Positions 55,849 to 64,000 of a DNA stretch of 64,000 bases are shown piece by piece. The notes under the pieces were generated by a model that searched no databases, was not told the DNA's origin, and saw only the letters and a list, made by a program, of their open reading frames with translations. Source of the stretch: Rhizorhapis sp. SPR117 (GTDB lineage: Bacteria > Pseudomonadota > Alphaproteobacteria > Sphingomonadales > Sphingomonadaceae); NCBI RefSeq assembly GCF_021742065.1, contig NZ_JAKKIE010000019.1, positions 1 through 64,000 of the forward strand, given 5' to 3'. Within the stretch, counting starts at the first letter, position 1. Each line of letters starts with the position of its first letter. A program made the translations under genes and the position numbers.

Positions 55849-56819
55849 TATTTTAATACCTCCTGATCGTCCGCCTGCTGATCACCCGCCGGATCTCCCT
55901 CATCAGCCGGAAATTCGGCGAGCGCCGCATTAAGCTCCGCGCCAATTACCACGCCCAGCCCAACCACAAAGAAAAAAATGAGCGTAATCATCACGCCCGC
56001 CAGACTGCCATAGGTCAAATCGTAGCCGCCAAGGCTGGAAAGCACCACGGGCAGCAGCAAAGTTGTGCCATACCACCATATCGCAGTGCATATGGCACCG
56101 GGCCATTTTGGGTATTGTTTCGCTTTGTAGGCGCTCGGGGTCAGTGAAACGAACAGGAAATATAGCGCGCCGCCCACGACCGCCATGGGCAGCAACCGTG
56201 TAGTGGAGACGATGGTAATGGCCTGGTCAGCGAAAGGCAAAAGGGCTCGCAGGAACTGTTCGAGCCCGACCAGGATCACCTGAATGCTGAAGGCGAACAT
56301 TACGGCAAAGATGGAAAGGAGGATGATGCCGATCGATCCCAGCCGATATTCCCAGAATGGCCGCCCACTGGTCGTCCCATAGGCGCGGCGCAATATGTCG
56401 CGGATGGTTTCGATCAGGCTTGCCGTCGTCCACAGGCCCACCAATGCGCCCAGCCAAAGCAAATTCCCCGTGCGTGCGGTCAGCACGTCCTCAATCGGTC
56501 CGCGCAATGCATTGGCGACGCTGGGCGGCACGTTGGCCAGAAAAGTATTGACGCTGGCCATGCCGTCCTGCGTGCGTCCGAAAATCTTCGCAATGGCAAC
56601 TGCTACGATGAAGAAGGGAAATAGAGCGATGAGCGAAAGGTAGGCAAGATTGCCGGCATGGATGAAGCCGTCGCTATAAACGCCGACCACAACGCGCTTT
56701 AGAACCTCGAAAGGATGCGAAACGGGCCGTGGTCGCTCCAATTGCTGCCGCACTTTGGCTCTGGCCAGATGCAATCGCTTGCGGCGCGCTTCGGGAGATT
56801 GTGGTGAGAAATCCCTCAT
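55848..56819 (-). CDS. YihY/BrkB family membrane protein
   Basis: The 323-residue inner-membrane protein has a basic N-terminus, six hydrophobic helices and an acidic C-terminal tail (residues about 300-323). Family motifs include GFIHAGNLAYLSLIALFPF and PGAICTAIWW. Members were once called RNase BN; their actual function is unclear, with some evidence for envelope integrity. First gene of the yihY-fabI-aroC run. Confidence 0.88.
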   Translation of the reverse strand: MRDFSPQSPEARRKRLHLARAKVRQQLERPRPVSHPFEVLKRVVVGVYSDGFIHAGNLAYLSLIALFPFFIVAVAIAKIFGRTQDGMASVNTFLANVPPSVANALRGPIEDVLTARTGNLLWLGALVGLWTTASLIETIRDILRRAYGTTSGRPFWEYRLGSIGIILLSIFAVMFAFSIQVILVGLEQFLRALLPFADQAITIVSTTRLLPMAVVGGALYFLFVSLTPSAYKAKQYPKWPGAICTAIWWYGTTLLLPVVLSSLGGYDLTYGSLAGVMITLIFFFVVGLGVVIGAELNAALAEFPADEGDPAGDQQADDQEVLK

Positions 56820-56838
56820 TTTCTAGCGGCCGACGACA

Positions 56839-57756
56839 TCACACTCCCAAAGCCCCGCGCACCTTCCGTGTGTCGCTCCAGCCTTGAAGCGTGCTTTTCA
56901 GTTTGTCGTCATCGGCGGGAATATCGATCATCAATGTAACGAACTGATCGCCGCGCACACCGTTTTTGTCATGAAAACCCTTGCCCTTAAGCCGCAATGT
57001 TTTGCCGGAGCTGGAACCGGCAGGAACGCCTAGCATCACCGGACCATCGACGGTCGGCACCTTTACCTTGGCTCCGTTCACCGCCTCATCAAGGGTGATG
57101 GGCAGTTCCAGTCTGACATTATGACCTTCGCGCGTAAAAAATGCATGCGGTTTGATTTCAATCGTGATTATCGCGTCGCCCGTGCCGCCCGGTCCGGGCT
57201 GCCCTTTGCCCGAAAGGCGCATTTGCGTCCCGTCTTCAACGCCGTTGGGCAGTTTGAGATCGATTGTCTTGCCATCCTGCAATGTAATGCGTTGCGGCGC
57301 CAGGGTGGCAGCGTCAATAAACTGGACGGGCAGACGATATGCCGCATTTGCCCCCTTTGGTGGCGGCGCGGACCGGCCAAATCCGCCGCCCGGCGCACGA
57401 CGTTCGCCGCCAAACAGGCCTTCGAAAATATCGCCGAAATCACCGCTTTCGCTGTGAAATTCGAATCCGCCGGCTCCAGGCCCACCAGAACGGGCGCTGC
57501 CGCGCCCGCCGCCAAAACCGAAAGGTGCGGTCGGGTTGCCATTTTCGTCAATTTCGCCGCGGTCGAATTGGGCGCGTTTGTCCTTGTCCGTCAACAGGTC
57601 GTAGGCCTGCGTAGCGGCCGAGAATTTTTCCGTCGCCTTGGGATTGTCGGCGTTGCGATCGGGATGCAGTTCCTTGGCGAGCGTGCGATAGGCCTTTTTG
57701 ATTTCGGCCTCGCTCGCGTTACGCGCCACCCCCAATGTCGTATATGGATCTGCCAT
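56839..57756 (-). CDS. DnaJ-like co-chaperone (CbpA type)
   Basis: It stimulates DnaK. The 305-residue protein has an N-terminal J domain with HPDRN (about residue 34), then a Gly/Phe-rich linker (about 75-125), then two C-terminal substrate-binding domains. The DnaJ zinc-finger is absent, which marks the CbpA type. The start at 57756 follows AAAGG; the longer frame upstream has no support. Confidence 0.93.
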   Translation of the reverse strand: MADPYTTLGVARNASEAEIKKAYRTLAKELHPDRNADNPKATEKFSAATQAYDLLTDKDKRAQFDRGEIDENGNPTAPFGFGGGRGSARSGGPGAGGFEFHSESGDFGDIFEGLFGGERRAPGGGFGRSAPPPKGANAAYRLPVQFIDAATLAPQRITLQDGKTIDLKLPNGVEDGTQMRLSGKGQPGPGGTGDAIITIEIKPHAFFTREGHNVRLELPITLDEAVNGAKVKVPTVDGPVMLGVPAGSSSGKTLRLKGKGFHDKNGVRGDQFVTLMIDIPADDDKLKSTLQGWSDTRKVRGALGV

Positions 57757-57872
57757 TAATTGCCTTTGCCTATTCAGTCTTTCATACGGACATTTGGCGA
57801 TCGAGCCTCCGTGCTTCAAGCGTTTACTGCGCCTGCTCGACTATTCGGCCCGCAATGCCTAAATGGCAAGTC

Positions 57873-58451
57873 ATGACGACTAATCCCTTCGCCCTTTTCG
57901 ACGACTGGTATGCTCAGGCCCGCGCCAGCGAGATCAACGACAGCAATGCTATGGCGCTGGCTACTGCTGATGCGCAGGGGCAACCGTCGCTACGGATGGT
58001 GCTGTTGAAAGGACACGGCCCGACCGGATTCGTCTTTTACACCAATTATGAGGGCCGCAAGGCCGCTGACCTGTTGGCCAATCCCTCTGCGGCGCTTTTG
58101 TTTCATTGGAAATCACTGCGGCGGCAGGTCCGGATCGAAGGGCCGGTGGAAAAGGTCAGCGATGCGGAAGGCGATGCCTATTTCGCTACGCGCAGCCGTG
58201 ATTCGCAGCTTGGCGCCTGGGCATCGGATCAATCCCGTCCGCTTGATAACCGCGCCGCCTTTGAAAAGCGCTTTGCGGATATGGAGGCACGGTTTAAAGG
58301 CCGCGATGTGCCCCGCCCGCCGCATTGGTCGGGATTCCGTGTCGTTCCGCAGCGCATCGAATTCTGGCAGGACCGCGAACACCGGCTGCACGAACGCCGT
58401 TTGTTCGTGCGCAATGGCGACAGCTGGGATGAAGGCTTGCTATATCCATGA
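57873..58451 (+). CDS. pdxH: pyridoxamine 5'-phosphate oxidase
   Basis: It oxidises PNP or PMP to pyridoxal phosphate with FMN. The 192-residue protein shows SLRMVLLKGHGPTGFVFYTN and the C-terminal signature QRIEFWQDREHRLHERR (in part: EFWQDREHRLHER). The ATG at 57873 gives the usual length; one six codons earlier is possible. ATGA overlaps the CDF transporter gene. Confidence 0.95.
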   Translation: MTTNPFALFDDWYAQARASEINDSNAMALATADAQGQPSLRMVLLKGHGPTGFVFYTNYEGRKAADLLANPSAALLFHWKSLRRQVRIEGPVEKVSDAEGDAYFATRSRDSQLGAWASDQSRPLDNRAAFEKRFADMEARFKGRDVPRPPHWSGFRVVPQRIEFWQDREHRLHERRLFVRNGDSWDEGLLYP

Positions 58452-59407
58452 GCGGGCCAGCAACAACAGCAGGACGGCATGGCGTCCTTACGTCTCGCGC
58501 CGCCTTGGCCAGCGTGACCGTCGCCTTGCTGCTTCTTTCGCTCAAGGGTTATGCTGCCTGGGCGACGGGGTCTGTTGCCATGCTCGGATCGCTTGCTGAC
58601 ACCACGCTCGATTTTATTGCCAGTCTGGTCGCCCTCTTTGGCGTGCGCTTTGCCGCGATGCCTGCTGACCGTAATCACCGTTTCGGGCATGGCAAGGCAG
58701 AAGCGCTGGTCGCCATGTTTCAGGTGATCCTCATTATCTTTTCCGCCTTTGGCATCGGCCTGCGCGCCATTGACCGGATCGGCAGCCCGGAGCTGACCAG
58801 CAACGCCGAATATGGCATTGGGGTTTCATTAATCGCGATTGCCGCAACCTTTGCCCTGCTCGCCTATCAGCGGCATGTGATACGCCAGACGCAATCGCTC
58901 GCCATCGGTACGGATCATCTGCATTACAAGTCGGACCTGCTGCTCAACCTGTCGGTTATAGCGGCGTTGATACTGGATCAGTATCTGGGATTCGCGGGTG
59001 CGGATGCGCTGTTCGGTATCGCTATCGCGCTCTGGCTCGGTTGGGGAGCACTGCGGGCGTCCAGTAAAGCTGTCGATCAGTTGATGGACAAGGAATGGCC
59101 GCTGGAACGGCGGCAGCGCTTTATCGAGGTTGCGGGCCATCATCCCCTGGTTGCAGGCATTCACGATCTGCGCACGCGGACCAGCGGGATGCACGATTTT
59201 GCCCAGTTTCATGTTTGGGTCGATCCGCAGATGAGTATACGGGAAGCTCATCGTGTCATGGATGAAATAGAGGCGCGGCTCCGTCCCGAGTTCCCTGGCG
59301 TTGAAATCCTGATCCATCCCGATCCGGAAGGGCATGTGGATGGCGAAGGCGACCCCCTGCTGGCAAAGGACGCAGCCATATTGGTTGAGCAGGAACGAAC
59401 GACATGA
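58448..59407 (+). CDS. cation diffusion facilitator (FieF-like)
   Basis: This proton-driven exporter of Zn, Fe or related divalent ions has 319 residues and six helices. The metal site residues lie in LGSLADTTLDF and DHLHYKSDLLLN, and HRFGHGKAEAL links helices 2 and 3. The C-terminal cytoplasmic domain is the metal-sensing dimer fold. It overlaps pdxH and the PhzF gene by 4 nt each. Confidence 0.93.
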   Translation: MSGPATTAGRHGVLTSRAALASVTVALLLLSLKGYAAWATGSVAMLGSLADTTLDFIASLVALFGVRFAAMPADRNHRFGHGKAEALVAMFQVILIIFSAFGIGLRAIDRIGSPELTSNAEYGIGVSLIAIAATFALLAYQRHVIRQTQSLAIGTDHLHYKSDLLLNLSVIAALILDQYLGFAGADALFGIAIALWLGWGALRASSKAVDQLMDKEWPLERRQRFIEVAGHHPLVAGIHDLRTRTSGMHDFAQFHVWVDPQMSIREAHRVMDEIEARLRPEFPGVEILIHPDPEGHVDGEGDPLLAKDAAILVEQERTT

Positions 59408-60189
59408 TCCGGATTCCGTTCACCCAGGTCGATGCCTTCGCATCGCGGTGTTTTTCAGGTAATCCCGCCGCTGTGATGCCGCTTGACAGCTGGTCGCCCG
59501 ATGATGTGTTGCAGGCGATCGCGGCCGAAAACAATCTGGCGGAAACGGCCTTCACGGTGCCGCTACCGGACGATGATGATGCCGATTATGAACTGCGCTG
59601 GTTCACGCCCGCTGTCGAAGTTGCACTATGCGGCCATGCGACGCTTGCCAGTGGTCACGTCCTGATGAAAGGCAACACGGTTCGTTTCCGCTCACGCCGA
59701 TCCGGATTGCTGGCGGTGCGCCGTATCGGTGAGGGGTATGAACTCGACCTTCCTGCATGGGGGACCGAACCGAGGCCATTACCCGAGTTCGTAAGGGGAG
59801 TGGGTGGCACTCCCATTGAAACCCGTTGGCGCGAGGGGGGATATGCCCTGCTCATATACGAGAATGAAGCGGAGGTGCGCGCGCTGGCTCCCGATTTTCG
59901 CGCGTTGATGTCATTTGGCGATACAGTATTCATCGCAACCGCGCCGGGAAAGGACACCGACATTGTCAGTCGCGTCTTCGTCCCCGGCGGGGGCATTGAT
60001 GAGGACCCTGTCACCGGATCGGCCCACAGCCTGTTGACGCCCTATTGGGCCGACAGGTTGGGTCGCGATCGCTTCACCGCTTATCAGGCAAGCCATCGGG
60101 GTGGCTACGTCGATTGCCGCTTGGCAGGCGACCGAGCGGTACTGGGTGGTCACTGCGCCACGGTAATCGAGGGTGTATTTTTGTTGTGA
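59404..60189 (+). CDS. PhzF family isomerase-like protein
   Basis: The 261-residue protein has the PhzF fold with catalytic Glu47 in NNLAETAF, the block LRWFTPAVEVALCGHAT, and EDPVTGSAHSLL near residue 200. Known members isomerise phenazine precursors, but no phenazine genes are nearby and the substrate here is unknown. Last gene of the pdxH-CDF-phzF unit. Confidence 0.88.
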   Translation: MIRIPFTQVDAFASRCFSGNPAAVMPLDSWSPDDVLQAIAAENNLAETAFTVPLPDDDDADYELRWFTPAVEVALCGHATLASGHVLMKGNTVRFRSRRSGLLAVRRIGEGYELDLPAWGTEPRPLPEFVRGVGGTPIETRWREGGYALLIYENEAEVRALAPDFRALMSFGDTVFIATAPGKDTDIVSRVFVPGGGIDEDPVTGSAHSLLTPYWADRLGRDRFTAYQASHRGGYVDCRLAGDRAVLGGHCATVIEGVFLL

Positions 60190-60200
60190 TCTGACGGTCG

Positions 60201-60229
60201 GCGCCATTCCTGGTCCTGCGGAATGGCGC
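60201..60229. terminator. hairpin between converging genes
   Basis: GCGCCATTC and GAATGGCGC form a perfect 9-bp stem with an 11-nt loop between the PhzF and OmpA-like stops. There is no T run, so it is probably a weak or bidirectional terminator. Confidence 0.45.
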
Positions 60230-60245
60230 TGAATAGCAGTAAGCC

Positions 60246-60926
60246 TTATCCCTGTACGTCGTTTTGCGTTACGGGAACGATCTTGATTTCCACCCGGCGA
60301 TTGGCAGCCTTGCCTTCTGTGGTCGCGTTGCTGGCGATCGGCTGGGTCTCACCATAGCCGCGCGTTGCAATCCGTGCCGACTGCACGCCCTGCATGGACA
60401 GGTAATTGGCGACCGATTGGGCGCGCCGTTCGCTCAGCCCCTGATTATAGGCGTCCGAACCGTCACTGTCGGTGTGACCATAGACGTCGATATACGTGCT
60501 CGGATAATCCTTCAGCACGTTGGCGACATCGTTCAATACTGGCTGGAACTGTGGCTGCACGGCGGCCTGGTCATAGGCAAAGGTAATGCCCGACGGCATC
60601 CGCAGCATCAAATTATCGCCCTCGCGGATAACGTCCACACCCGTGCCTGCCGTTTCCTGGCGCAGTTTCTTTTCCTGCGCGTCCATGTAGGCGCCGATAC
60701 CAGCCCCCGCGACCGCGCCAATGCCAGCGCCGACGATTTTTTCGGTGCGGTCACGCTTGCCACCGACCAGATCGCCAAGGAAATAGCCACCCACAGCACC
60801 CGCTACGCCGCCGATTGCGGCCTTGGACAGACGCTGGTTGCCGGTTTCCGGATTTGTCGTGCAGGCGGCGGTCAGCAAAAAGGCGCTCATTGCGCTCGCA
60901 CCCAGAATCTTGTGTGTGATGTTCAT
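60246..60926 (-). CDS. OmpA-family lipoprotein (YiaD-like)
   Basis: The 226-residue lipoprotein is attached through Cys22 (LTAAC). Two glycine-zipper helices follow (IGGVAGAVGGYFLGDL and AGIGAVAGAGIGAYMD). A C-terminal OmpA domain from about 110 binds peptidoglycan (DVYGHTDSDGSDAYN, LSERRAQSVANYL, NRRVEIKI). AAGGA 7 nt before 60926 sets the start. Confidence 0.93.
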   Translation of the reverse strand: MNITHKILGASAMSAFLLTAACTTNPETGNQRLSKAAIGGVAGAVGGYFLGDLVGGKRDRTEKIVGAGIGAVAGAGIGAYMDAQEKKLRQETAGTGVDVIREGDNLMLRMPSGITFAYDQAAVQPQFQPVLNDVANVLKDYPSTYIDVYGHTDSDGSDAYNQGLSERRAQSVANYLSMQGVQSARIATRGYGETQPIASNATTEGKAANRRVEIKIVPVTQNDVQG

Positions 60927-61072
60927 CCCTATTCCTTTGCTTATCATCTCGTTTGCGGCGAGCCACAGTCATGTAACAGCCTTGCAAGGCCGTTAGTTCC
61001 ACATCCGAATTGAATGACAGATGAGAGCTTTGTTGTGAAATTGAAAGAAACACGCCAATAAGGCGGGACTAT

Positions 61073-62374
61073 ATGGAGCCCATGACACCTTTCCCGTGGA
61101 TCGACGTTGCGATCATTCTGGCACTGATCGCCCTTAATGGCCTGTTCGCGATGTCGGAACTGGCGATCGTATCGTCGCGCAAGCCCCGCCTGCAATCGAT
61201 GGAAAAGGCGGGCAAGCGCGGTGCGCGCACGGCAATGGACCTTGCGGCCAATCCCGGCAAATTTCTGTCCACGGTGCAGATCGGCATTACCCTGATCGGT
61301 ATATTGGCCGGTGCCTATTCGGGGGCCAGCCTGGGTGGTCCTGTTGGCGAGCGGCTGGTATGGCTGGGAATCGACGTGAATACAGCCCACACAGTCGGCT
61401 TTGCACTGGTGATCACCTTGGTGACCTATGCTTCGCTGATCGTCGGTGAACTGGTGCCCAAGCAATTTGCCCTGCGTGCGCCCGAACGAATCGCGGTGCT
61501 GATGGCAACGCCCATGCTTTGGCTGGCCTATATCACCGCTCCGATCGTCTGGATATTGGACGGTAGCAGCGCCCTTATTTTCCGCCTGTTACGGATGAAC
61601 CGCGAATCGCAAAGCCATGTGACGGCAGAGGAACTGCACCTGATCGTTGCTGAAGCCAGCCGCTCGGGTGTGATCGAGGAAAGTGAGCGCGCGATCATTT
61701 CGGGCGTTGTGCGCCTTGCCGACCGGCCCGTGCGTGAAGTGATGACACCGCGAACCGATATTGACTGGATTGACGCCGATGCCGATGCCGATGCCATACG
61801 CAATCGTCTGCTGGACAGCCCGCATACACGATTGCCCGTGGCGGAAGGATCGGTGGAGAATATTATCGGCGTTGTCCAGGCGCGGGATATCGTATCGGCG
61901 CAGTTCCTGGAGCAAATTCTCGACCTGCGGCAATTGATGCGTCGGGCAGAGGTTGTGCCCGATCAGCTCGACGCGATGGACGCGCTCGATCATCTGCGCA
62001 AGGCAGAGGTGCCCATGCTGCTGGTCCATGACGAATATGGTCACTTCGAAGGCATCGTGACCCCTGCCGACCTGCTGTCAGCTATCGCGGGTGAATTTGC
62101 GTCCGATCAGGATACCGGTGCGGAACCGGCACTGGTCGAGCGGAGCGACGGCAGCCTGTTGGTGTCCGGTCAAATGCCGGCCGATGCACTGGCCGAGCGG
62201 TTGGGCATAGATCTGCCCGAGGATCGGGATTATGCAACCGTCGCAGGTCATGCCCTATGGGTGCTCAAGCACTTGCCGCAAGTGGGCGAATATTTTCACG
62301 ATCAGGGCTGGCGTTTTGAAATCGTCGATATGGATGGACGCAAGATCGACAAGCTGTTGGTGAGCGCGGAGTGA
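61073..62374 (+). CDS. CNNM/CBS-domain membrane protein (CorC/HlyC family)
   Basis: The 433-residue protein has an N-terminal CNNM transmembrane domain (three to four helices, ALNGLFAMSELAIVSSRK), a CBS pair at about 210-330 (MTPRTDIDWIDAD, FEGIVTPADLLSAI) and a CorC_HlyC domain at the end. Relatives transport or sense Mg or Co. The name hemolysin is historic. It overlaps the next frame by 4 nt if that gene starts early. Confidence 0.9.
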   Translation: MEPMTPFPWIDVAIILALIALNGLFAMSELAIVSSRKPRLQSMEKAGKRGARTAMDLAANPGKFLSTVQIGITLIGILAGAYSGASLGGPVGERLVWLGIDVNTAHTVGFALVITLVTYASLIVGELVPKQFALRAPERIAVLMATPMLWLAYITAPIVWILDGSSALIFRLLRMNRESQSHVTAEELHLIVAEASRSGVIEESERAIISGVVRLADRPVREVMTPRTDIDWIDADADADAIRNRLLDSPHTRLPVAEGSVENIIGVVQARDIVSAQFLEQILDLRQLMRRAEVVPDQLDAMDALDHLRKAEVPMLLVHDEYGHFEGIVTPADLLSAIAGEFASDQDTGAEPALVERSDGSLLVSGQMPADALAERLGIDLPEDRDYATVAGHALWVLKHLPQVGEYFHDQGWRFEIVDMDGRKIDKLLVSAE

Positions 62375-62538
62375 GGCGGGCTATTGTGGACATGATTGTC
62401 CACCGCCTGACTCAATTCTGCAACGCCCTGCCGAATTGCCCTTGCAGATTGCCATTGGGGATGATTCCTGTACGAACGGGTCAGATCAAGGAGCCCGTAT
62501 CGGGTCGCAATTATATACTATCAAGGGACTGCAGGAGA

Positions 62539-63315
62539 GTGGCGCGCTCGTTCGTTGTTTCTGTAATGTTGCTCGCCCTCTCCACCCCTGTCGCGGCCCA
62601 GGATGTCGCGCCTCCCGATGATCGATGCGCGCAAACAGATATTGAGAGCCCCTTGGGAGAAGGCGGACTTTCGATAACACTTCCAGCCGAAGATGAGGAA
62701 GCCGTCGCATGCACCCCGACCCCTGTCGCGGTGCGGCCACCCGGCCCGGATATTTTTGGGTCGGTCGCGCTTGCAGTCGCCGCTACATCACTGGATGCGC
62801 GTTGGCGCAATGTCATGGCGGAACCGATCGAAGCGGAGGCAGGCCCGTGGCGTGGTTTGATCAGACAGGCGGCGGCGCAGAATTCCTTCCTCCGGCTTCA
62901 ACTCGTCAACAATTGGGTCAACACACACGTCGCCTTTGTCGAAGACCGGGCAGACGATCACTGGGCTAATCTGACCGAAACGATTGCCCGCGGACAGGGT
63001 GATTGTGAGGATTATGCGATCGCCAAGATGCAGTTGCTCGAAAGCGCCGGCGTGCCAAGTGATACCCTGTATCTGGTGATCGTCACGGATGTGGCGCGCC
63101 ACGCCGACCATGCTGTGCTTGCGGTGCGGGAGGGAACGGAAATGTTCATTCTCGACAACAATACGGATCGCGTGCTGCGGTCCCGGGATGTTGTCGATTA
63201 TCGTCCGATCGTCAGTTTCAGCACGCAGTTTTCATGGACACATGGCTATCGCACGGCGGGGCAGGGGCAACTGCAAGGGATTCGAATGGTATCGCCGGAC
63301 GCTGCGTCGTACTGA
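62539..63315 (+). CDS. transglutaminase-like cysteine peptidase (BTLCP)
   Basis: The frame is open from 62371. I place the start at the GTG at 62539 because a clean signal peptide then begins the protein (residues 1-20, ending PVAA), although AGGAG is very close to it. The family triad is Cys156 (QGDCEDYA), His191 (HADHAVLAV) and Asp206 (LDNNTD). Bacterial members such as LapG cleave adhesins in the periplasm under cyclic di-GMP control, but no LapD or adhesin gene is nearby, so the substrate is unknown. Confidence 0.85.
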   Translation: MARSFVVSVMLLALSTPVAAQDVAPPDDRCAQTDIESPLGEGGLSITLPAEDEEAVACTPTPVAVRPPGPDIFGSVALAVAATSLDARWRNVMAEPIEAEAGPWRGLIRQAAAQNSFLRLQLVNNWVNTHVAFVEDRADDHWANLTETIARGQGDCEDYAIAKMQLLESAGVPSDTLYLVIVTDVARHADHAVLAVREGTEMFILDNNTDRVLRSRDVVDYRPIVSFSTQFSWTHGYRTAGQGQLQGIRMVSPDAASY

Positions 63316-63408
63316 CCATCCATTCTCCTCGCAATCAGCATTTGGGCGAGGAAACTTGAAGCCCACGGCATCTCGCCCTATGCCACGGGGATCACCAGCA
63401 GGATTTTC

Positions 63409-64000
63409 ATGACAGAAAAAAGCATTGCCATTGTATCGCCGATTCATACCGGTGGCATAGAGCAGACGTTGGGGGCGGGTTGGACATCAACCTATGTCTG
63501 GATCAGCGCTAACAGTACCGCCATCATTATCGCAACGCTGGCTGGTATCTGCATTTACCTTTTGCTTGGGTTGGCGCGCGGGCTTGGCAAGCAGTTGCGG
63601 AACAAGAGTGACCCCTTGGGCCTGATGCCCATTATGGGCCGGGTCATTGGCAGGACCAGCCAGTTTTTCATGATCATGGTATCGGCAAAGTTGGTGGTGG
63701 ACCATGCCAGTCCACCTGCGGTTATGGCCGAAACAGTCGGTTTTCTATTCACTATTTCGGCTGTTTTTCAGGGCGCGATCTGGCTGCGCGAATTGATATT
63801 GGGCATGCTGGAACGGCGTGCCGGCGATGGTGAAGGCGAAACCCTGGCCAACGCCATGGGTATCATCCGCGTGATTGTCAGCTTTGCGCTGTTTGCCATC
63901 GCCATCGTAGTCGTGCTCGACAATCTGGGCGTCAATGTCACGGGTCTGGTTGCGGGTTTGGGCATTGGCGGCATCGCTATCGGTCTTGCCGCGCAAGGGA
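63409..64000 (+). CDS. MscS-type mechanosensitive channel, 5' part
   Basis: The frame starts at an ATG with AGGA 5 nt upstream and is open to the right edge, giving 197 residues. Four hydrophobic segments are visible. The last one begins the MscS pore helix (NLGVNVTGLVAGLGIGGIAI, then GLAAQG). The C-terminal cytoplasmic domain is outside the window. It should open under osmotic down-shock. Confidence 0.88.
   Translation, partial: MTEKSIAIVSPIHTGGIEQTLGAGWTSTYVWISANSTAIIIATLAGICIYLLLGLARGLGKQLRNKSDPLGLMPIMGRVIGRTSQFFMIMVSAKLVVDHASPPAVMAETVGFLFTISAVFQGAIWLRELILGMLERRAGDGEGETLANAMGIIRVIVSFALFAIAIVVVLDNLGVNVTGLVAGLGIGGIAIGLAAQG

Overview
This 64 kb window is chromosomal DNA from an alphaproteobacterium, most probably a sphingomonad (Sphingomonadales). 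The basis is GC-rich coding with strong third-position bias, the sequences of RpoB, RpoC, FumC, FabI and HglS, an NDUFA12-DUF2155-aat cluster, a fused CysN/CysC, a small PEP-CTERM protein, and several families of short palindromic intergenic repeats. The family placement is my reading of the proteins and was not tested by a search. The content is almost all core metabolism and information processing. I see no prophage, insertion sequence, CRISPR array or defence island.

Layout. 0-5.6 kb: an antitoxin-like remnant, thiC under a TPP riboswitch, gmk, a small membrane protein, fumC and sspB, all on the minus strand. 5.6-9.5 kb: hisB-hisH-hisA-hisF with 4-nt overlaps, then a tiny PEP-CTERM gene with its own candidate sigma-54 promoter, then hisE and a HIT hydrolase. 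9.6-16.8 kb: an APC permease, a minus-strand Mla-type lipid transport operon (permease with STAS domain, ATPase, MCE protein, lipoprotein), an HAD phosphatase and an MFS exporter. 16.8-29.5 kb: pepN, an epimerase-like SDR, a DUF2946-TonB receptor-PepSY operon (probable metal uptake), the cysD-cysNC-cysQ sulfate activation operon, and hglS of lysine catabolism.

29.5-52.5 kb is the transcription and translation block. rpoB-rpoC has its own good promoter and a structured leader. After a 10 kb stretch (diguanylate cyclase, LysR regulator, phospholipid methyltransferase, cardiolipin synthase, rpoZ, L,D-transpeptidase, class I fumarase, DMT transporter, NDUFA12, DUF2155, aat) come tRNA-Trp, secE, nusG, rplK, rplA, rplJ and rplL. 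The usual rplJL-rpoBC junction is therefore absent, and rplL ends in a strong terminator. The spacers rpoB-rpoC, nusG-rplK and rplA-rplJ each hold mirror-image pairs of palindromic repeats.

52.5-64 kb: a dicarboxylate symporter, aroC-fabI-yihY, a DnaJ-like co-chaperone, then pdxH-CDF transporter-PhzF as an overlapping operon, an OmpA-like lipoprotein, a CorC-type membrane protein, a transglutaminase-like peptidase, and the start of an MscS channel that runs off the right edge.

No clearly new multi-gene system is present. The best leads are regulatory: the sigma-54-type promoter with an upstream inverted repeat before the PEP-CTERM gene; the attenuator-like leader of rpoBC; the palindrome plus four 9-bp iterons before cysD; and the repeat doublets lodged in the ribosomal and RNA polymerase gene spacers.
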